From Paraspadella gotoi (Eukaryota; Chaetognatha): a DNA stretch of 64,000 nt. Location: assembly GCA_051294375.1 (NCBI GenBank), contig CM119270.1:384713-448712 (forward strand), written 5' to 3'. The position numbers and the translations under genes are program-made. Under the pieces are notes generated by a model, which saw nothing but the letters and a program-made list of their open reading frames with translations, did not search any database and was not told where the DNA came from. Shown piece by piece: positions 11,780 to 24,532 of the stretch (the stretch's first letter is position 1; each line of letters starts with the position of its first letter).

Positions 11780-13512
11780 TATTAGAGTCCAGAGCCCTTA
11801 TCGACTATGATTTCGACTACCTCAAACGGTAACAATGAATACATGATTTCATGATTTTATGTATTCATGGCTCCTGCATCTTCTGATTAAAATGCACTCC
11901 TGTTTTTATTTCGGGCATCTACTTCTCCTCACTCCTCTAACTCGCTTCACTTCTCCTCCTAATTATGAATTCATGTACGGAAAAAGACTAACCAATTCAG
12001 TTTCAGCAACAAAAAGATTACGAGACAAAATTCATAGCGGTGAAATCAATGCAATGAAATTCATTTACACTAAAAAATAAAACGGGTAAAGAATATAAAA
12101 GAAACACTTGGCAATGGTTTACAATCATTAAGCTTTTGTTCGATGGAGTTTCTTTTGTCAGTTTCATTGTAAGATGAATTCACTTCTCAGATTCATTTAT
12201 GAATCAGTTGATGAGATCCGTTAGAAGACAAATTATTTAGTTGAATTTATAATGAATTCATCCCATTGCCAGTAAATAACATGGGAAACTATCAACGATA
12301 TGAGACTGAAAGTTTCCTTGCTCTTTTAAGAGTGACATGTACTAACAACGGTTTTAAAAGATGAATTCACTTTTTCAGATTCATTCTTAAAATTCCCATA
12401 CTATTCGAGACCAGTTTTGAATTTTTTCGTTAAAAACTAATTAATCAATTATTTGTGGAATTGATTTAATTCGCATTGATTTTATTCACGTTTTATTTTG
12501 CCAGTTTTTATATAAAGTATTTTAAAAACATGGATGAAGTAAATCAGGACACATATAAGTCTTTAAAAACAAAAATGGTGCATTTGAAAATTAGAATGAA
12601 CGAAAGATATAAGTGATGCGAAAAGAAGAAAACAAAGGAAATTTGTTTTATTGGAATTCATTAAACATTGAATTCAACTTCTGTTATCAATATTGAAATC
12701 ATTATTAAAGATAAAATTTTGTTTATTTGAATTTCATAAACCAATTGAATTCCTTCTGTTTTAGTTTTTTATTTATTTTTTGTCAAAATGCTTTCTTCTG
12801 GAGGGGTACTAGCCTAATTAAAAATATTATATTACTATAATAGAGCAAAATTTTTTTTTAAATCTTAAAATATTTTTTGATAGAATCTGATAGAGCACAA
12901 AAGTAAACCAAGAAATATAATTATCACAATTGAAATATAAAAAAACTGAATAAAATGCATCAAAAGATGAATGATGATTGTTTATGAGTTTTTCTCCTTA
13001 TTTTTTGATACACTTATCGTAAAAATATTTAAAAACAGAATTATACTTTGGTAGAAGCACTTTTTATGAGACTATTGAATCTGTTCTTAAAATTTAAAAA
13101 ACGTCTAAAATTTCTGGCTTTCCGTATCTAATAATAAATATTAAAATTAATTACTAGGGTATAAGAGCCATATATAGAAATCGTTTTTTGTCCATTGAAA
13201 GTATTCTCTAAATGTTTCGTCTTGACATTTTTCACCCCAATTGGAAGTTGCGGGCTACCCGCCCTATTATAGAACATTGAAATTCACGTATACAATGAAT
13301 ACATTGATCTCGGAAAATTTTTTTTTAAAAGAAAGGGCGTTTAATGAATTCATGCTCTTCGGCCGCGCAATTCGATAGACTGAATACACTGAGTCGAATT
13401 CGACAGCTTTCGAGTCTAACCTAGAATACAGTCGCTGGCGACTTTTCGCGACCGTTTGCGTGAGTCGAGTGGGTCGAATAAAGCTGCTCTGATATACCTC
13501 TCTATACTCCTT
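11780..13512. mobile_element. 1.7-kb insertion with terminal inverted repeats
   Basis: It is absent from copy B of the duplication, so it behaves as an insertion. The ends 11790-11830 and 13451-13491 (41 bp each) are imperfect inverted repeats that start CAGAGC and finish CAAACGGT. CAG-starting ends are typical of hAT-type elements, but no clean 8-bp target duplication is visible. The interior is AT-rich, has no transposase frame, and repeats GAATTC-centred motifs such as TGAATTCA. It is probably non-autonomous. Confidence 0.6.
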
Positions 13513-13689
13513 CTTTCCTCCTCTTGCCCCTACTCCCCTCCTCCTCTTCCTCCACCCAGGGGGGCGTGGCCTTCGCGGTCAGCGTCATCCGTGACCTTGA
13601 CCTATGACCTTGAGATCGACAGTCGATGACCTTGACGTTTTTTACGACTTCGCTGTTGGCCGAGATTTCCTTTTTTTATTCGTCGTTCC

Positions 13690-13714
13690 GTCTCTCTCTC
13701 TCTCTCCTCTCTCT

Positions 13715-13766
<52 letters not shown>

Positions 13767-13775
13767 ATCTCTCTC
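13690..13775. repeat. (CT)n microsatellite in duplication copy A
   Basis: The corresponding tract in copy B lies at 18550-18625. A further CT tract at 14389-14467 corresponds to 19187-19313, which is longer. Confidence 0.95.
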
Positions 13776-14383
13776 TCTCCTCTTTCCCTCATCCTCCATC
13801 TCTGTCTTCTTCTGACACCGACAAAGACACAGGGTCATCCTTTTAATTGATTTTTCTTCTCCTCTTCCTTCTCTCCTTTGTTATACATGCATATTATTTT
13901 CTCCTCTTCCTGTTTCTCTTTTATTTTTTTTTATCTTTTTTTTTTCTAATATTTTTTCTAATTATTCTTAATATTTTTTTAAAATATCTTTATAAAATTA
14001 TCTTCTCCGATTTTTATCCATATCCAAATATTATGTATGGAACCAATTTCAATTAACCGATATTATTATCAATATCATTATTAATATTCACTAACTATAT
14101 ATTAAGCTGTTTTTTTAAATTTCATTAAGCACTAACATCACATCGACTATCTATCGTGATATCTCGATCAAACATCTGGTATCATAAACTTGTCATTAAA
14201 AATCATCTAGCCAAATTTTTATCATCTCATTTCTATCATTAAAATCGCTTCAGATCTGGAAAAAAAAAGTTTGTTAGAATAAAAAAAAAATATTTACTTG
14301 ATTTAAATCGGAAAAAAATAGTTTTATTTCTCTTTCAAAAACGAAAAAGCGAGAAAATTCCTATAAAACGCTTTTGGATACCG

Positions 14384-14425
<42 letters not shown>

Positions 14426-14427
14426 TC

Positions 14428-14467
<40 letters not shown>

Positions 14468-15364
14468 GGTACCCGCGTTATTTTCTTAAAAAATAGACAT
14501 CCCCAAAAAATTTAAGTTATAACAACATATTTTCAAAACGTCAAAAATAAAAATATGAGAATCAAAAATCTAAAGACTTCCGGCATTAAGTTTTTTATAA
14601 TAAAAGAATATATAGATATAAAAGAAAGAAATAATATAAAAATATTTAAAAAAAAGAAAATTAAAAAGAAAAGAAAGAAAATAAAAAGGTTTTTGCGAAA
14701 ACAACAAGAAAAAAAGTTATACGGAAGCCAATGGAGAAAAAATTTAAATATCCGATTCGCATTTAAAAAAAAAAGAAAACCAGGCTAACATTGCATTAAA
14801 AAAAGAAAGAAAGAAAGAAAGAAAGAGAAAGAAAGAAAGAAAAAAGAAAGAAGAGAAGAAAGAAAGAAAGAAAAGAAAGAAAGAAAGTGAAATTTGAGAT
14901 TCCGGCTAACAAGATTTCCGATTGGCAAAGAACGAGATAATGCTGGATTTTTTTTTCTGTTTTTTTTCCTGTTTTTTGAAATCGAGAAATCGCTCTCTCT
15001 TATTTTTTAATTTTTTGTGATATTTTTTAAATTTTTTTTCATCTCAATACTTGATGGTTTTTCATTCCTCTTTTAAAAATCCATTCGCAGAATTTACAAT
15101 CGTGAAAGATTAAAATTTTTATGCCGGTTTATCTTAAATATAAAGATGAAGTCTTGAACATATCAACCCATAAAGTGAAGTTTCTTTATTTTATTCGTTT
15201 ACTTTTTCACTATAAATCAAAATGAATGTCATGTTAGGGCGATTGATTAGTTTTTTTTAATATCAGCTGTAGACTATAAGAATTAAGGGAGATTATAAAA
15301 AGAGAGTCCTATGTTGAGAAAAGTGAATTTTTAAACTCATTGACTAATCGAAAATCTTAGTCCA

Positions 15365-15525
15365 ACTTTCCAATTTAACAATAAATCAATCAGCAATCAT
15401 TTCATCAATCAACCGATCAATTCAATCAACCATTCATTTAATCAATCAACCGCTCAATCAATCAATCAATTAATCAATCAATCAGCAATCATTTAATCAA
15501 TCAAACGATCAATCAATCCATCGAA
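15365..15525. repeat. (AATC)n degenerate tetranucleotide
   Basis: AATCAATC-rich sequence, present at 20220-20365 in the other duplication copy. Confidence 0.9.
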
Positions 15526-15642
15526 ACATTCTTGTTTTTCCTACGTCGATATTCATAGACAAGATTTTAAAAGATGTTTCACTAAATAATTTCCTTTTAT
15601 TTCGATTTCACATTATCTTTCTGATTGTGGATCATTTCTGGG

Positions 15643-15932
15643 TCATCCTCTTGTCCCACTCACCTCCCCCTCCTCTTCCCTCGACCCTCCTCCCATTTCT
15701 AAACCCCAACGACCCTTTAGGAGCCCTGTACCCGCCAACCCCGGCCCACGCGGCACGGCGTCCACCGCCTTGGCCGTCGTGGCCGTTCGCCCGGCCAGGC
15801 ACGCGGGTTCGTTTACCGCCGCGGTCGGGATTCTCCTGTCCGGCTTGGCGATCGCCAATCTGGGCAGCCCGTAAGCGTGCCTCGGGGGGCGAGGCCGGGG
15901 CAGCAAGTGCCGCCCTTTCAACTGCCCAAACC
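15643..15932 (-). pseudogene. Truncated copy of the LRR gene's last exon
   Basis: It matches exon 18 (20548-20868) and encodes the same GRHLLPRPRPPRHAYGLPRL stretch. Two compensating single-base indels change a few residues in the middle. A later indel shifts the frame so that the normal stop is missed. The upstream half is lost in the gap at 15933-15957, and no other LRR-gene exons lie next to it. It could be a duplicated pseudogene or a misassembled allele. Confidence 0.75.
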
Positions 15933-15957
15933 NNNNNNNNNNNNNNNNNNNNNNNNN
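15933..15957. other. Assembly gap (25 N)
   Basis: Breaks the copy of the LRR gene's last exon. Confidence 0.99.
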
Positions 15958-16162
15958 ATAATATGAAAAATGAGAATGATTTTACTTTGAAAATTTATTC
16001 ATGAAATTATGGATATTTGATATCTTAACAAATTGGTATGATAAACATGCATGTTGTCATGTTGTCGATCGACGTCAACCACCTGAAAAGGGTTTGACAT
16101 ATTAGCGATGAAATATTGAATAATACGATTGATAGTTGATTAATTTAGTTAGGTCGAGATAT

Positions 16163-16983
16163 TTACATTTTATGTTTTCTCACTAGACTTCGGAAGGATC
16201 TTCGATGTCCCGATTTGGGTTTTTCGATTTGCGCTGAGGCGCGACGGAACGCTTCTTTATTTTTGTTGCGATGACTGAGCAGAGAAGGGACCGACAGACG
16301 ATACTTTGAACTTGACGTTCCTGAATCCAAAAATTGTTGCACCCTTTTCACTATCTGTCTGCACGATCTATTTGCATAATTTCATTTTCAATGATGGTCA
16401 AATTTTTGCATGTTTAGCACGAAAATTAATTTGCACTTGTCACTTACCGACGCAACGACGACACTGCTAGCGACGATGCCAACGAATAAGCCAGACAAAT
16501 GATAGACAGCGTGACAGAACGACCAAATAGAGCGTCGAGTGGTCGGTCTGACAGATGCCGAAAACACCTTGTGACGTGACGGGAATCGAACATGATTTTC
16601 CGTATTTCCGCCTAGTTTGGCGAGAAGCGTGGTAAAATGGCGCGGCAGACTGAAACGAAAATTTCTGAATTAAGTTATGAAAATTCTACAAATCGATATT
16701 TTAAAAATTTTATTTGTAAAAACCCGCTCTGGCTCTATCGAAGTATATCTAACTTAAACATCTGATCTCTTACCCTTCGCGACTGCATCTCTAGCGTATC
16801 GGGCACTTCGGGTTTTTGGTAGACATGCACACACACCTGGCACCTGGCCCCTCCCTCTACTGGCCGCCAGGGTGAGGGCATCAACCAACCCATCTTTGCG
16901 CCGAAACGCAAAACAAAAACGATAATGATATAGGTTCCTATGCAGCCGCCGATCGATACTAAAACCTTCTCTAGAGCCGTCAT
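16163..16983 (-). CDS. Small spliced gene, putative two-TM protein (three exons)
   Basis: Hand-built model of 177 codons. Exon a is 16844-16983: it starts MTALEKVLVSIGGCIGTYII with a hydrophobic helix, and its donor is GTGCCA. Exon b is 16448-16649: its acceptor is TTTCAG, its donor is GTAAGT, and it ends in a second hydrophobic helix, LSGLFVGIVASSVVVAS. Exon c is 16163-16354: its acceptor is GACAG and it ends in a basic Ser-rich tail, FRSLVRKHKM, then TAA. All junctions keep phase. The sequence is free of repeats and GC-richer than its flanks. The frame is open upstream to 17211, so the start could lie further out, and exon a could instead use the GTAAGA donor at 16755. The family is not recognised. 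Confidence 0.45.
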
Positions 16984-16999
16984 TGCGTACGAGCGAACG

Positions 17000-17810
17000 A
17001 CCGAAAGACGGCGTCGAACTCGAAAATGAATCGGAGTCGTCGCCGCCCCGACCGCGCCGTTAAAAAGACGGCGTCGCCCGTCGAAGAGCACATTGCGGCA
17101 CTCGACGGCCTCAGCGAACTGAGGCTGCCGGCACAGCAATGCGAGCCCTTCCTCTGGGCTCAGCACGTCTGAGCTCGTCTCCGAAAGGCCATTTAAAAAC
17201 AAAAAGTGCAATTATGAAAATCATTATTGATTGAAGAAATGGGAATTTGCTGTCGGGAAATTAAAGTTTATTCGATTTTATAGGATAATAAATTCTTAAT
17301 TATAATTTCGCACTTTCGAAGAGGATAACTGGACTTATCGTCACACTTACCATTTCGAGCTCAGGAGTAGGAAGAGCAAGATGGGTTTATTTGAAACGAC
17401 TAGACGAACCAATCAGGTCGATTTGAATCAAAAGCGATAAGATTTTGATGAGATATCGAAAATAGATCGAAGCGAATGATTCGAACGATGGACGATCGAG
17501 TATTGCGTGTGAATGTTTTTGTGAATGTTGTTATGTTTTATGTGGGATCCAAATAAGATTGATTTAATTGTAACTTTTCTCGAACTGTTTGGCCGGCAGT
17601 TTTCGATTTGTTCTCAAACAATTTTATATTTCACTAACGATTTTCATTTAAATGCAGCGTCGATTTATTTTCGTTCTTGATTTATTTTCCTATATCTTAG
17701 CTATATGTGATCAATTGTAATACTGTTATAACTATTGTGATTATTTGTGCTAGTGCTTTACATGTGATCATTTGTACACATTGTTATTTTTACCTGCCTG
17801 TTACAAATTT
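17000..17810. other. Unique sequence upstream of the small gene
   Basis: 17000-17210 is GC-rich, a plausible 5' region of the gene above. 17220-17810 is AT-rich with no recognised feature. It could be the decayed interior of the putative retroelement that ends at 17825-18205. Confidence 0.4.
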
Positions 17811-17824
17811 GTTTTGGGGGGAGA

Positions 17825-18205
17825 TGTCAGTAATATTTTAATTAGCCTCCATTTTAGCTATTACGAATGGGATTAACTTTAGTTTCAAATTTTGTGCTCT
17901 CTAAATATTCCTTAGTCTCAAAGTTTAATATCCTGTAAGATTCTCAGAGCTCGCTCCTATTTTGTAAACATTTAGTGGAATTAGATAAACAAAGGGAGAA
18001 GACGGGAAGGAGGCAGAGAATTAAGTGCATTCCATTTTAGTTTCAAGGGATTAAGGACGGTAATATTGTTATCATGGTTTAAATTACATATTACAACTTG
18101 GGCCAATCTACAATTATTTCAGGTAACTTCAAAACTAATTAGACAGATTATGCATAATCCAGCTCTCTATCCATCATCTTTGAGGGCCACAGGACCACGT
18201 TACCA
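17825..18205 (+). mobile_element. Possible 3' LTR preceded by a polypurine tract
   Basis: GGGGGGAGA (17815-17824) immediately precedes TGTCAG, as a polypurine tract precedes a 3' LTR in Ty3-type elements. The segment ends at about TTACCA, just before the GA tract that starts duplication copy B. No second LTR or pol frame is seen, so this is tentative. Confidence 0.3.
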
Positions 18206-18209
18206 ACGG

Positions 18210-18267
<58 letters not shown>

Positions 18268-18548
18268 ATAATGAGACACGTAAAACTTAACAACACGAAT
18301 GTACGACTTCTCATAAAAAGAGGACAATTTCGCTTTTTCGTCGGCTCAAACTTGTCGGTCGTTGTCTTCCTCCTCCTCTTCCTCCTCTTCCCCTACTCCT
18401 CCTCCTCTTCCTCCACCCAGGGGGCGTGGCCTTCGCGGTCAGCGTCGTCCGTGACCTTGACCTATGACCTTGAGATCGACAGTCGATGACCTTGACGTTT
18501 TTTACGACTTCGCTGTTGGCGAGATTTCCTTTTTTTATTCGTCGTTCC

Positions 18549-18629
<81 letters not shown>

Positions 18630-19185
18630 TCCCCATCTCTGTCTCTCTCTGACACCGACAAAGACACAGGGTCATCCACTTTTATTGATTTTTCTTCTCC
18701 TCTTCCTTCTCTCCTTTGTTATACATGCATATTATTTTCTCCTCTTCCTGTTTCTCTTTTATTTTTTTTTATCTTTTTTTTTTCTATATATTTTTTCTAA
18801 TTATTCTTAATATTTTTTTAAATATCTTTATAAAATATCTTCTCCGATTTTTATCCATATCCAAATAATTATGTATGGAACCAATGTCAATTACCGATAT
18901 TATTATCAATATCATTATTAATATTCACTAACTATATATTAAGTTTTTTTTTAAATTTCATTAAGCACTAACATCACATCGACTATCTATCGTGATATCT
19001 CGATCAAACATCTGGTTATCATAAACTTGTCATTAAAATCATCTAGCCAAATTTTTATCATCTCATTTCTATCATTAAAATCGCTTCAGATCTGGAAAAA
19101 AAAGTTTGTTAGAATAAAAAAATATTTACTTGATTTAAATCGGAAAAAAATAGTTTTATTTCTATAAAACGCTTTTGGATACCGA

Positions 19186-19314
<129 letters not shown>

Positions 19315-19647
19315 ACCCCGGTTTATTTTCTTAAAAAATAGACATCCCCAAAAAATTTAAGTTATAACAACATATTTTCAAAACGTCAAAAATAAAAATA
19401 TGAGAATCAAAAATCTAAAGACTTCCGGCATTAAGTTTTTATATATAAAAGAATATATAGATATAAAAGAAAAGAAATAATATAAAATATTTAAAAAAAA
19501 GAAAATTAAAAAGAAAAGAAAGAAAATCAAAAGGTTTTTGCGATAAACAACAAGAAAAAAAGGTTTACGGAAGCCAATGGAGAAAAAATTTAAATATCCG
19601 ATTCGCATTTAAAAAAAAAAGAAACCAGGCTAACATTGCATTAAAAA

Positions 19648-19730
<83 letters not shown>

Positions 19731-19732
19731 TG
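19648..19732. repeat. (GAAA)n microsatellite
   Basis: Perfect GAAA tetranucleotide run. The partner at 14805-14887 is interrupted. Confidence 0.97.
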
Positions 19733-20547
19733 AAATTTGAGATTCCGGCTAACAAGATTTCCGATTGGCAAAGAAACGAGATAATGCTGGATTTTTTTTT
19801 CTGTTTTTTTTTCCTGTTTTTTGAAATCGAGAAATCGCTCTCTCTTATTTTTTAATTTTTTTGTGATATTTTTTAAATTTTTTTCATCTCAATACTTGAT
19901 GGTTTTTCATTCCTCTTTTAAAAATCCATTCGGCAGAATTTACAATCGGTGAAAGATTAAAATTTTTTTGCCGGTTTATCTTAAATATAAAGATGAAGTC
20001 TTGAACATATCAAACCATAAAAGTGAAGTTTCTTTATTTTATTCGTTTACTTTTTTCACTATAAATCAAAATGAATGTCATGTTAGGCGATTGATTAGTT
20101 TTTTTTAATATCAGCTGTAGACTATAAGAATTTAGGGAGATTATAAAAAGAGAGTCTATGTTGAGAAAAGTGAATTTTTAAACTCATTGACTAATCGAAA
20201 ATCTTAGTCCAACTTTCCAATTTAACAATAAATCAATCAGCCAATCATTTCATCAATCAACCGATCAATCAATCAACCATTCATTTAATCAATCAACCGC
20301 TCAATCAATCAATCAATTAATCAATCAATCAGCCAATCATTTAATCAATCAAACGATCAATCAATCATCGAAACATTCTTGTTTTTCCTACGTCGATATT
20401 CATAGACAAGAATTTAAAAAGATGTTTCACTAAATCATTTCCTTTTATTTCGATTTCACATTATCTTTCTGATTGTGGATCATTTCTGGGTCATCCTCTT
20501 GTCCCACTCACCTCCCCCTCCTCTTCCCTCGACCCTCCTCCCCATTT

Positions 20548-20868
20548 CTAAACCCCAACGACCCCTTTAGGAGCCCTGTACCCGGCCACCCCCGGCCCAC
20601 GCGGCACGGCGTCCACCGCCTTGGCCGTCGTGGCCGTTCGCCCGGCCAGGCACGCGGGTTCGTTTACGCCGCGGTCGGGGATTCTCCTGTCCGGCTTGGC
20701 GATCGCCAATCTGGGCAGCCCGTAAGCGTGCCTCGGGGGGCGAGGCCGGGGCAGCAAGTGCCGCCCTTTCAACTCCCAACCGTCGGGGATGAAGAGTTTC
20801 TCGTCTTTCGTAAGATAAACGTCGTAGCGAGAGAGGAAGCGCTTCCGGAGTTTGGAGACGTTTGGAAG
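20548..20868 (-). CDS. LRR gene exon 18 (last exon, stop codon)
   Basis: Acceptor CTCGAACAG. 106 codons beginning LPNVSKLRKRFLSRYDVYLT, then a Pro/Arg-rich tail, ending TAG at 20548-20550. A ~70-bp minus-strand (CT)n tract lies 100-170 bp upstream. A duplicate without its 5' half is at 15643-15932. Confidence 0.75.
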   Translation of the reverse strand, partial: LPNVSKLRKRFLSRYDVYLTKDEKLFIPDGWELKGRHLLPRPRPPRHAYGLPRLAIAKPDRRIPDRGVNEPACLAGRTATTAKAVDAVPRGPGVAGYRAPKGVVGV

Positions 20869-20964
20869 CTGTTCGAGAGGGAGGAGGGAGGGGAGGGAGG
20901 GTGAGAGAGAGGGGAGGGGGGAGGAAGGGGAGAGAGAGAGTGGAGGGGAGAGAAAGAGGGTAAA

Positions 20965-21042
<78 letters not shown>

Positions 21043-21608
21043 GAGAGGGAGAGAGAGAAGGAACGAACACAAAAAGAGGAAGAAAGGAAAGAGAGATAAA
21101 AAGAGGTAAAAAATAAACTTTGGCCAAAATTAACTTAAATATTACATTATTGATAAGAAGCCTTGACTAAGCTTAAATGACCAGACCAGGCCTCACCTGT
21201 AACAAGTCCTCTGCAGCGGATAAGGGAAAGGAGCTCCGTCAGGCGTGAAATGAGCGTCAGGCGGATGAAGAATCTTAAGCATCGCCAGCTGCTTCTCAGG
21301 TTTCGCCTGAAGAGTTAAGTGTTATGAGAATGAAGACAACAACAACAACAACGGTAATGAAGAATAATAACTTGGACGGAATTAACAAAAAAAGGATACA
21401 ACAAAAACAAGAATTAAGAATCAGCCTTGATAATAAGATAAATTAAATGCCGCAAATCCACAATGACTTTAACAAGTAAAACAAGTAAAACAGGTAAAAC
21501 AACCTCATTTAGAACAAAAGCAGCAATAATAACTCATTACAACAATGAAAACAACTCCGACCAACATAAAAACAACAAAAACATCAGCAACAACAATATG
21601 CACATTGC

Positions 21609-21676
<68 letters not shown>

Positions 21677-23936
21677 CCTCCCTCTCTCTTTCTCACCTGA
21701 ATCTCTCCAGCAAAGGCTCTATCCACAAAGACTTCCTCCCCAGCCCTGCAGCCCAGCAATCGCCTCCACTTCCGCCATTCTTCCTCCCGCATGGCCTCCA
21801 GCACCGGAGAATCCGTGATGACCTCAGCAGCGACTTCCGTCGTCGGCTGACCGATTGTGAGAAGACGGGCTGCGTGAAGGACTCGGGTCGTAGACTCACG
21901 GGGGCGATGGAGAGATTAGGCGAAGTAGCTGGAGGGGAATGGAGAGAGAGAGAGAGAGAGAGGGAAAGAGAGAAAGAGAGACAGTGAGTAGGGGTGCGGT
22001 TAGTTAATTAGTTAAAAATCGCTGGCGGAAAATAGTTCATGGCAGAGAAATTCAAAAGGATAATATTGATGATGATGATGATGATGTTGATGATGATGAA
22101 GATGATGATGATGATGATGATGATAATGATGATGACGATGATTCTAAGAATGACGATAACGCCCACTCACGTGAGTGGGTCCATCATAGTGGTGAGTGGT
22201 CCTCTTTTGATCGGATACTCAAACTCTGAACAACTCGGAGATTTGATGAAAGAGATGAGAACTTTAAAGACGCGATCCGGATCCTTGATCTGGTAGTGAT
22301 GAAAGAAAAGGGGGCCTTATCTTCCAAAAACGCCAAATGGGGCACTCTCGGAAAAAAGAGCCCTTATCGCGTGTATTTCCAGGTGATAGATGAGCTTTTG
22401 ACCCCCACTGCATCGGAATTCTCTCTTTTATTCTTTAGGGATGGCTAGTAGTCGCTGAGATTCGAGGTTCTATACGCAAAAATAACGAAAGAGCAACCAA
22501 GAGAGTATTAAAAAAAGACAGACCGACCGACCGAAAAGTGACTTATTGAGTTGCTCCGGAGTTCTCGCGGAGCAACCTAAGTAGGAAATTAAAAAAACAA
22601 TTTTATTCGATATCTCTAGGTACAAAAAACGTAACTTAGATGAGGGTTTCATCCTCTCATCCAATTGAAAGATATTAAAAGAAATATCTGCAAAAATACT
22701 AAACAAATTGAGCCACTCGTTACCTTCTCGGCGTATTTCTGCAACGCCCTGTAAAAATTCTTCCTCACTGTAGCGTGTCGGCAGATCCGCTGCAGAGAAC
22801 GAGAATGCAGCTGCGTCGCGGGATTCACCTCCGCAGAGAAACGCGTCGGAGCAGCGGCTGCGGCGGCGGCGGCGTTTTTGGCCGATTTGTTCCATCGATC
22901 GTCAGTCATCCATCTGGAGGTGGACAAAGGATATATATCAGTCAGTCGGTCGGTCTTTCTTTCAGGTTTTCTGTCTAAATGACTGTCAATTTGTCTGTGT
23001 CTCTGTCTGTACTCTCTACCATTTTCTCTTTGTCATTCTTAGTGAATCTGAAACACTGTCCGTCTGTCTGTCTAGCTATTTGCCTTGCCGTCAGTCATTG
23101 TCTGTCCTATCTTATCTTATCTTATCTTATCCATCTATCTGGCTGTTTGTCCCTCTATTAATCTCTCTTTCTGTCCTCCAGTCTGTTTATCTGTCTGTCA
23201 ATATGTCTGTCTAGCTATTTGTCGCGAGATCAATCCCTTTGTCTTTTTTTCTGTTCATCTCTTTATCTATCCGTCTGTCCGTCTGTCCAAAAACCCAAAC
23301 CTCAACGTCTTGGGCGTGGCGGTCAACACCAGCGCCGCCTCCACCGCCAACGCGTGTTGCACTCGCGGCGACATCACGTGGCGTTCGCGTTTCCTGTCGC
23401 GCGCCAGGTGGCGCTCTGGATATTGAGAGGTGACGACGACGCGCGGAGATAGATGGCGTACGAGCCAATCGAGACCGCAATAGAGGCAGTCCATCAGCCA
23501 TGGGGACATGCCTGGATGGAAGGGAGGAATAAGGAAAGGGACATGGATAAATGGAGGGATAGAAAAAGTTGGACATGGATAGAAGGAGGGATAGTAAGGT
23601 TCGCGGACATACAGACAGACCGACAGATAGAAAGAAAAGCGTTTTATTGTAACCGAGATTAAAAATAAAAAGGTTGAGACCCAAATGGAATTCTATTTTT
23701 AGATACTGTATCTGAATTTTAGATGGAAAAAACTTTCTACTAGTTTTTCTGGGTCAAAAACTGAGAAAAGAAGAAAAAAAGAAAAAGATGATTTAAGAGC
23801 GAAGTTTATTTAGGACAAAAATAAATCGGAGATAAAAATAGATTTTTATTTTCTTTACCGGAAAATAAAGATATGATCAAGAAGAAACTTAGCGTCATAA
23901 TCATCGTCATCATAGTCCTCGTCTTTGTTCAACTTT

Positions 23937-23971
<35 letters not shown>

Positions 23972-24499
23972 AATTATCTTCATCGTTATCATCATCATTA
24001 TCATTATTCATTAATATTATCATTATCATAAGTTACTTAATCCTCATTATAAACACTTTGATTATCCTTGTTTTCTTGAATGTCATCATCATCGTTTGAT
24101 CAACATAATCATCTACTTCATTATGATTTAAAATGATATCATCAGCAACATAACATCATCATCATCATCCATATCAATCCAATCGATTAGTATCATCATC
24201 ATCATCAATCATCATGCACGTTCATCATCATATTCATCATCACGTCATTATCATGCATCATCATCATCTAGCCGTCACATTCATCATCGCAATAGACATC
24301 ATGATCATGCATCATCATCATCACAATCATCAACATCAATGCATGCATCACGTCATCAATCATAACATCTAATCATCATCAGCATTCAATCATCATACAT
24401 CATGTATATATCATCATCTATCAGATCATCATCAATCATCAGCGTCATTCATCATCATATCATCATCATCTATCACGGTCATCATCATCATCATCACCG

Positions 24500-24532
<33 letters not shown>

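Larger units (their letters stand above)
11570..15932 (+). repeat. Segmental duplication copy A, interrupted
   Basis: 11570-11780 plus 13512-15932 match 18208-20781 in the same order and orientation. Shared landmarks are a GA tract, ACGAATGTACGACTTCT, GGGCGTGGCCTTCGCGGTCA, CT tracts, a GAAA tract, an AATC-rich stretch and the last exon of the LRR gene. Copy A carries ~1.7 kb extra (11780-13512) and stops at the 25-N gap 15933-15957, inside the exon copy. Confidence 0.9.
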
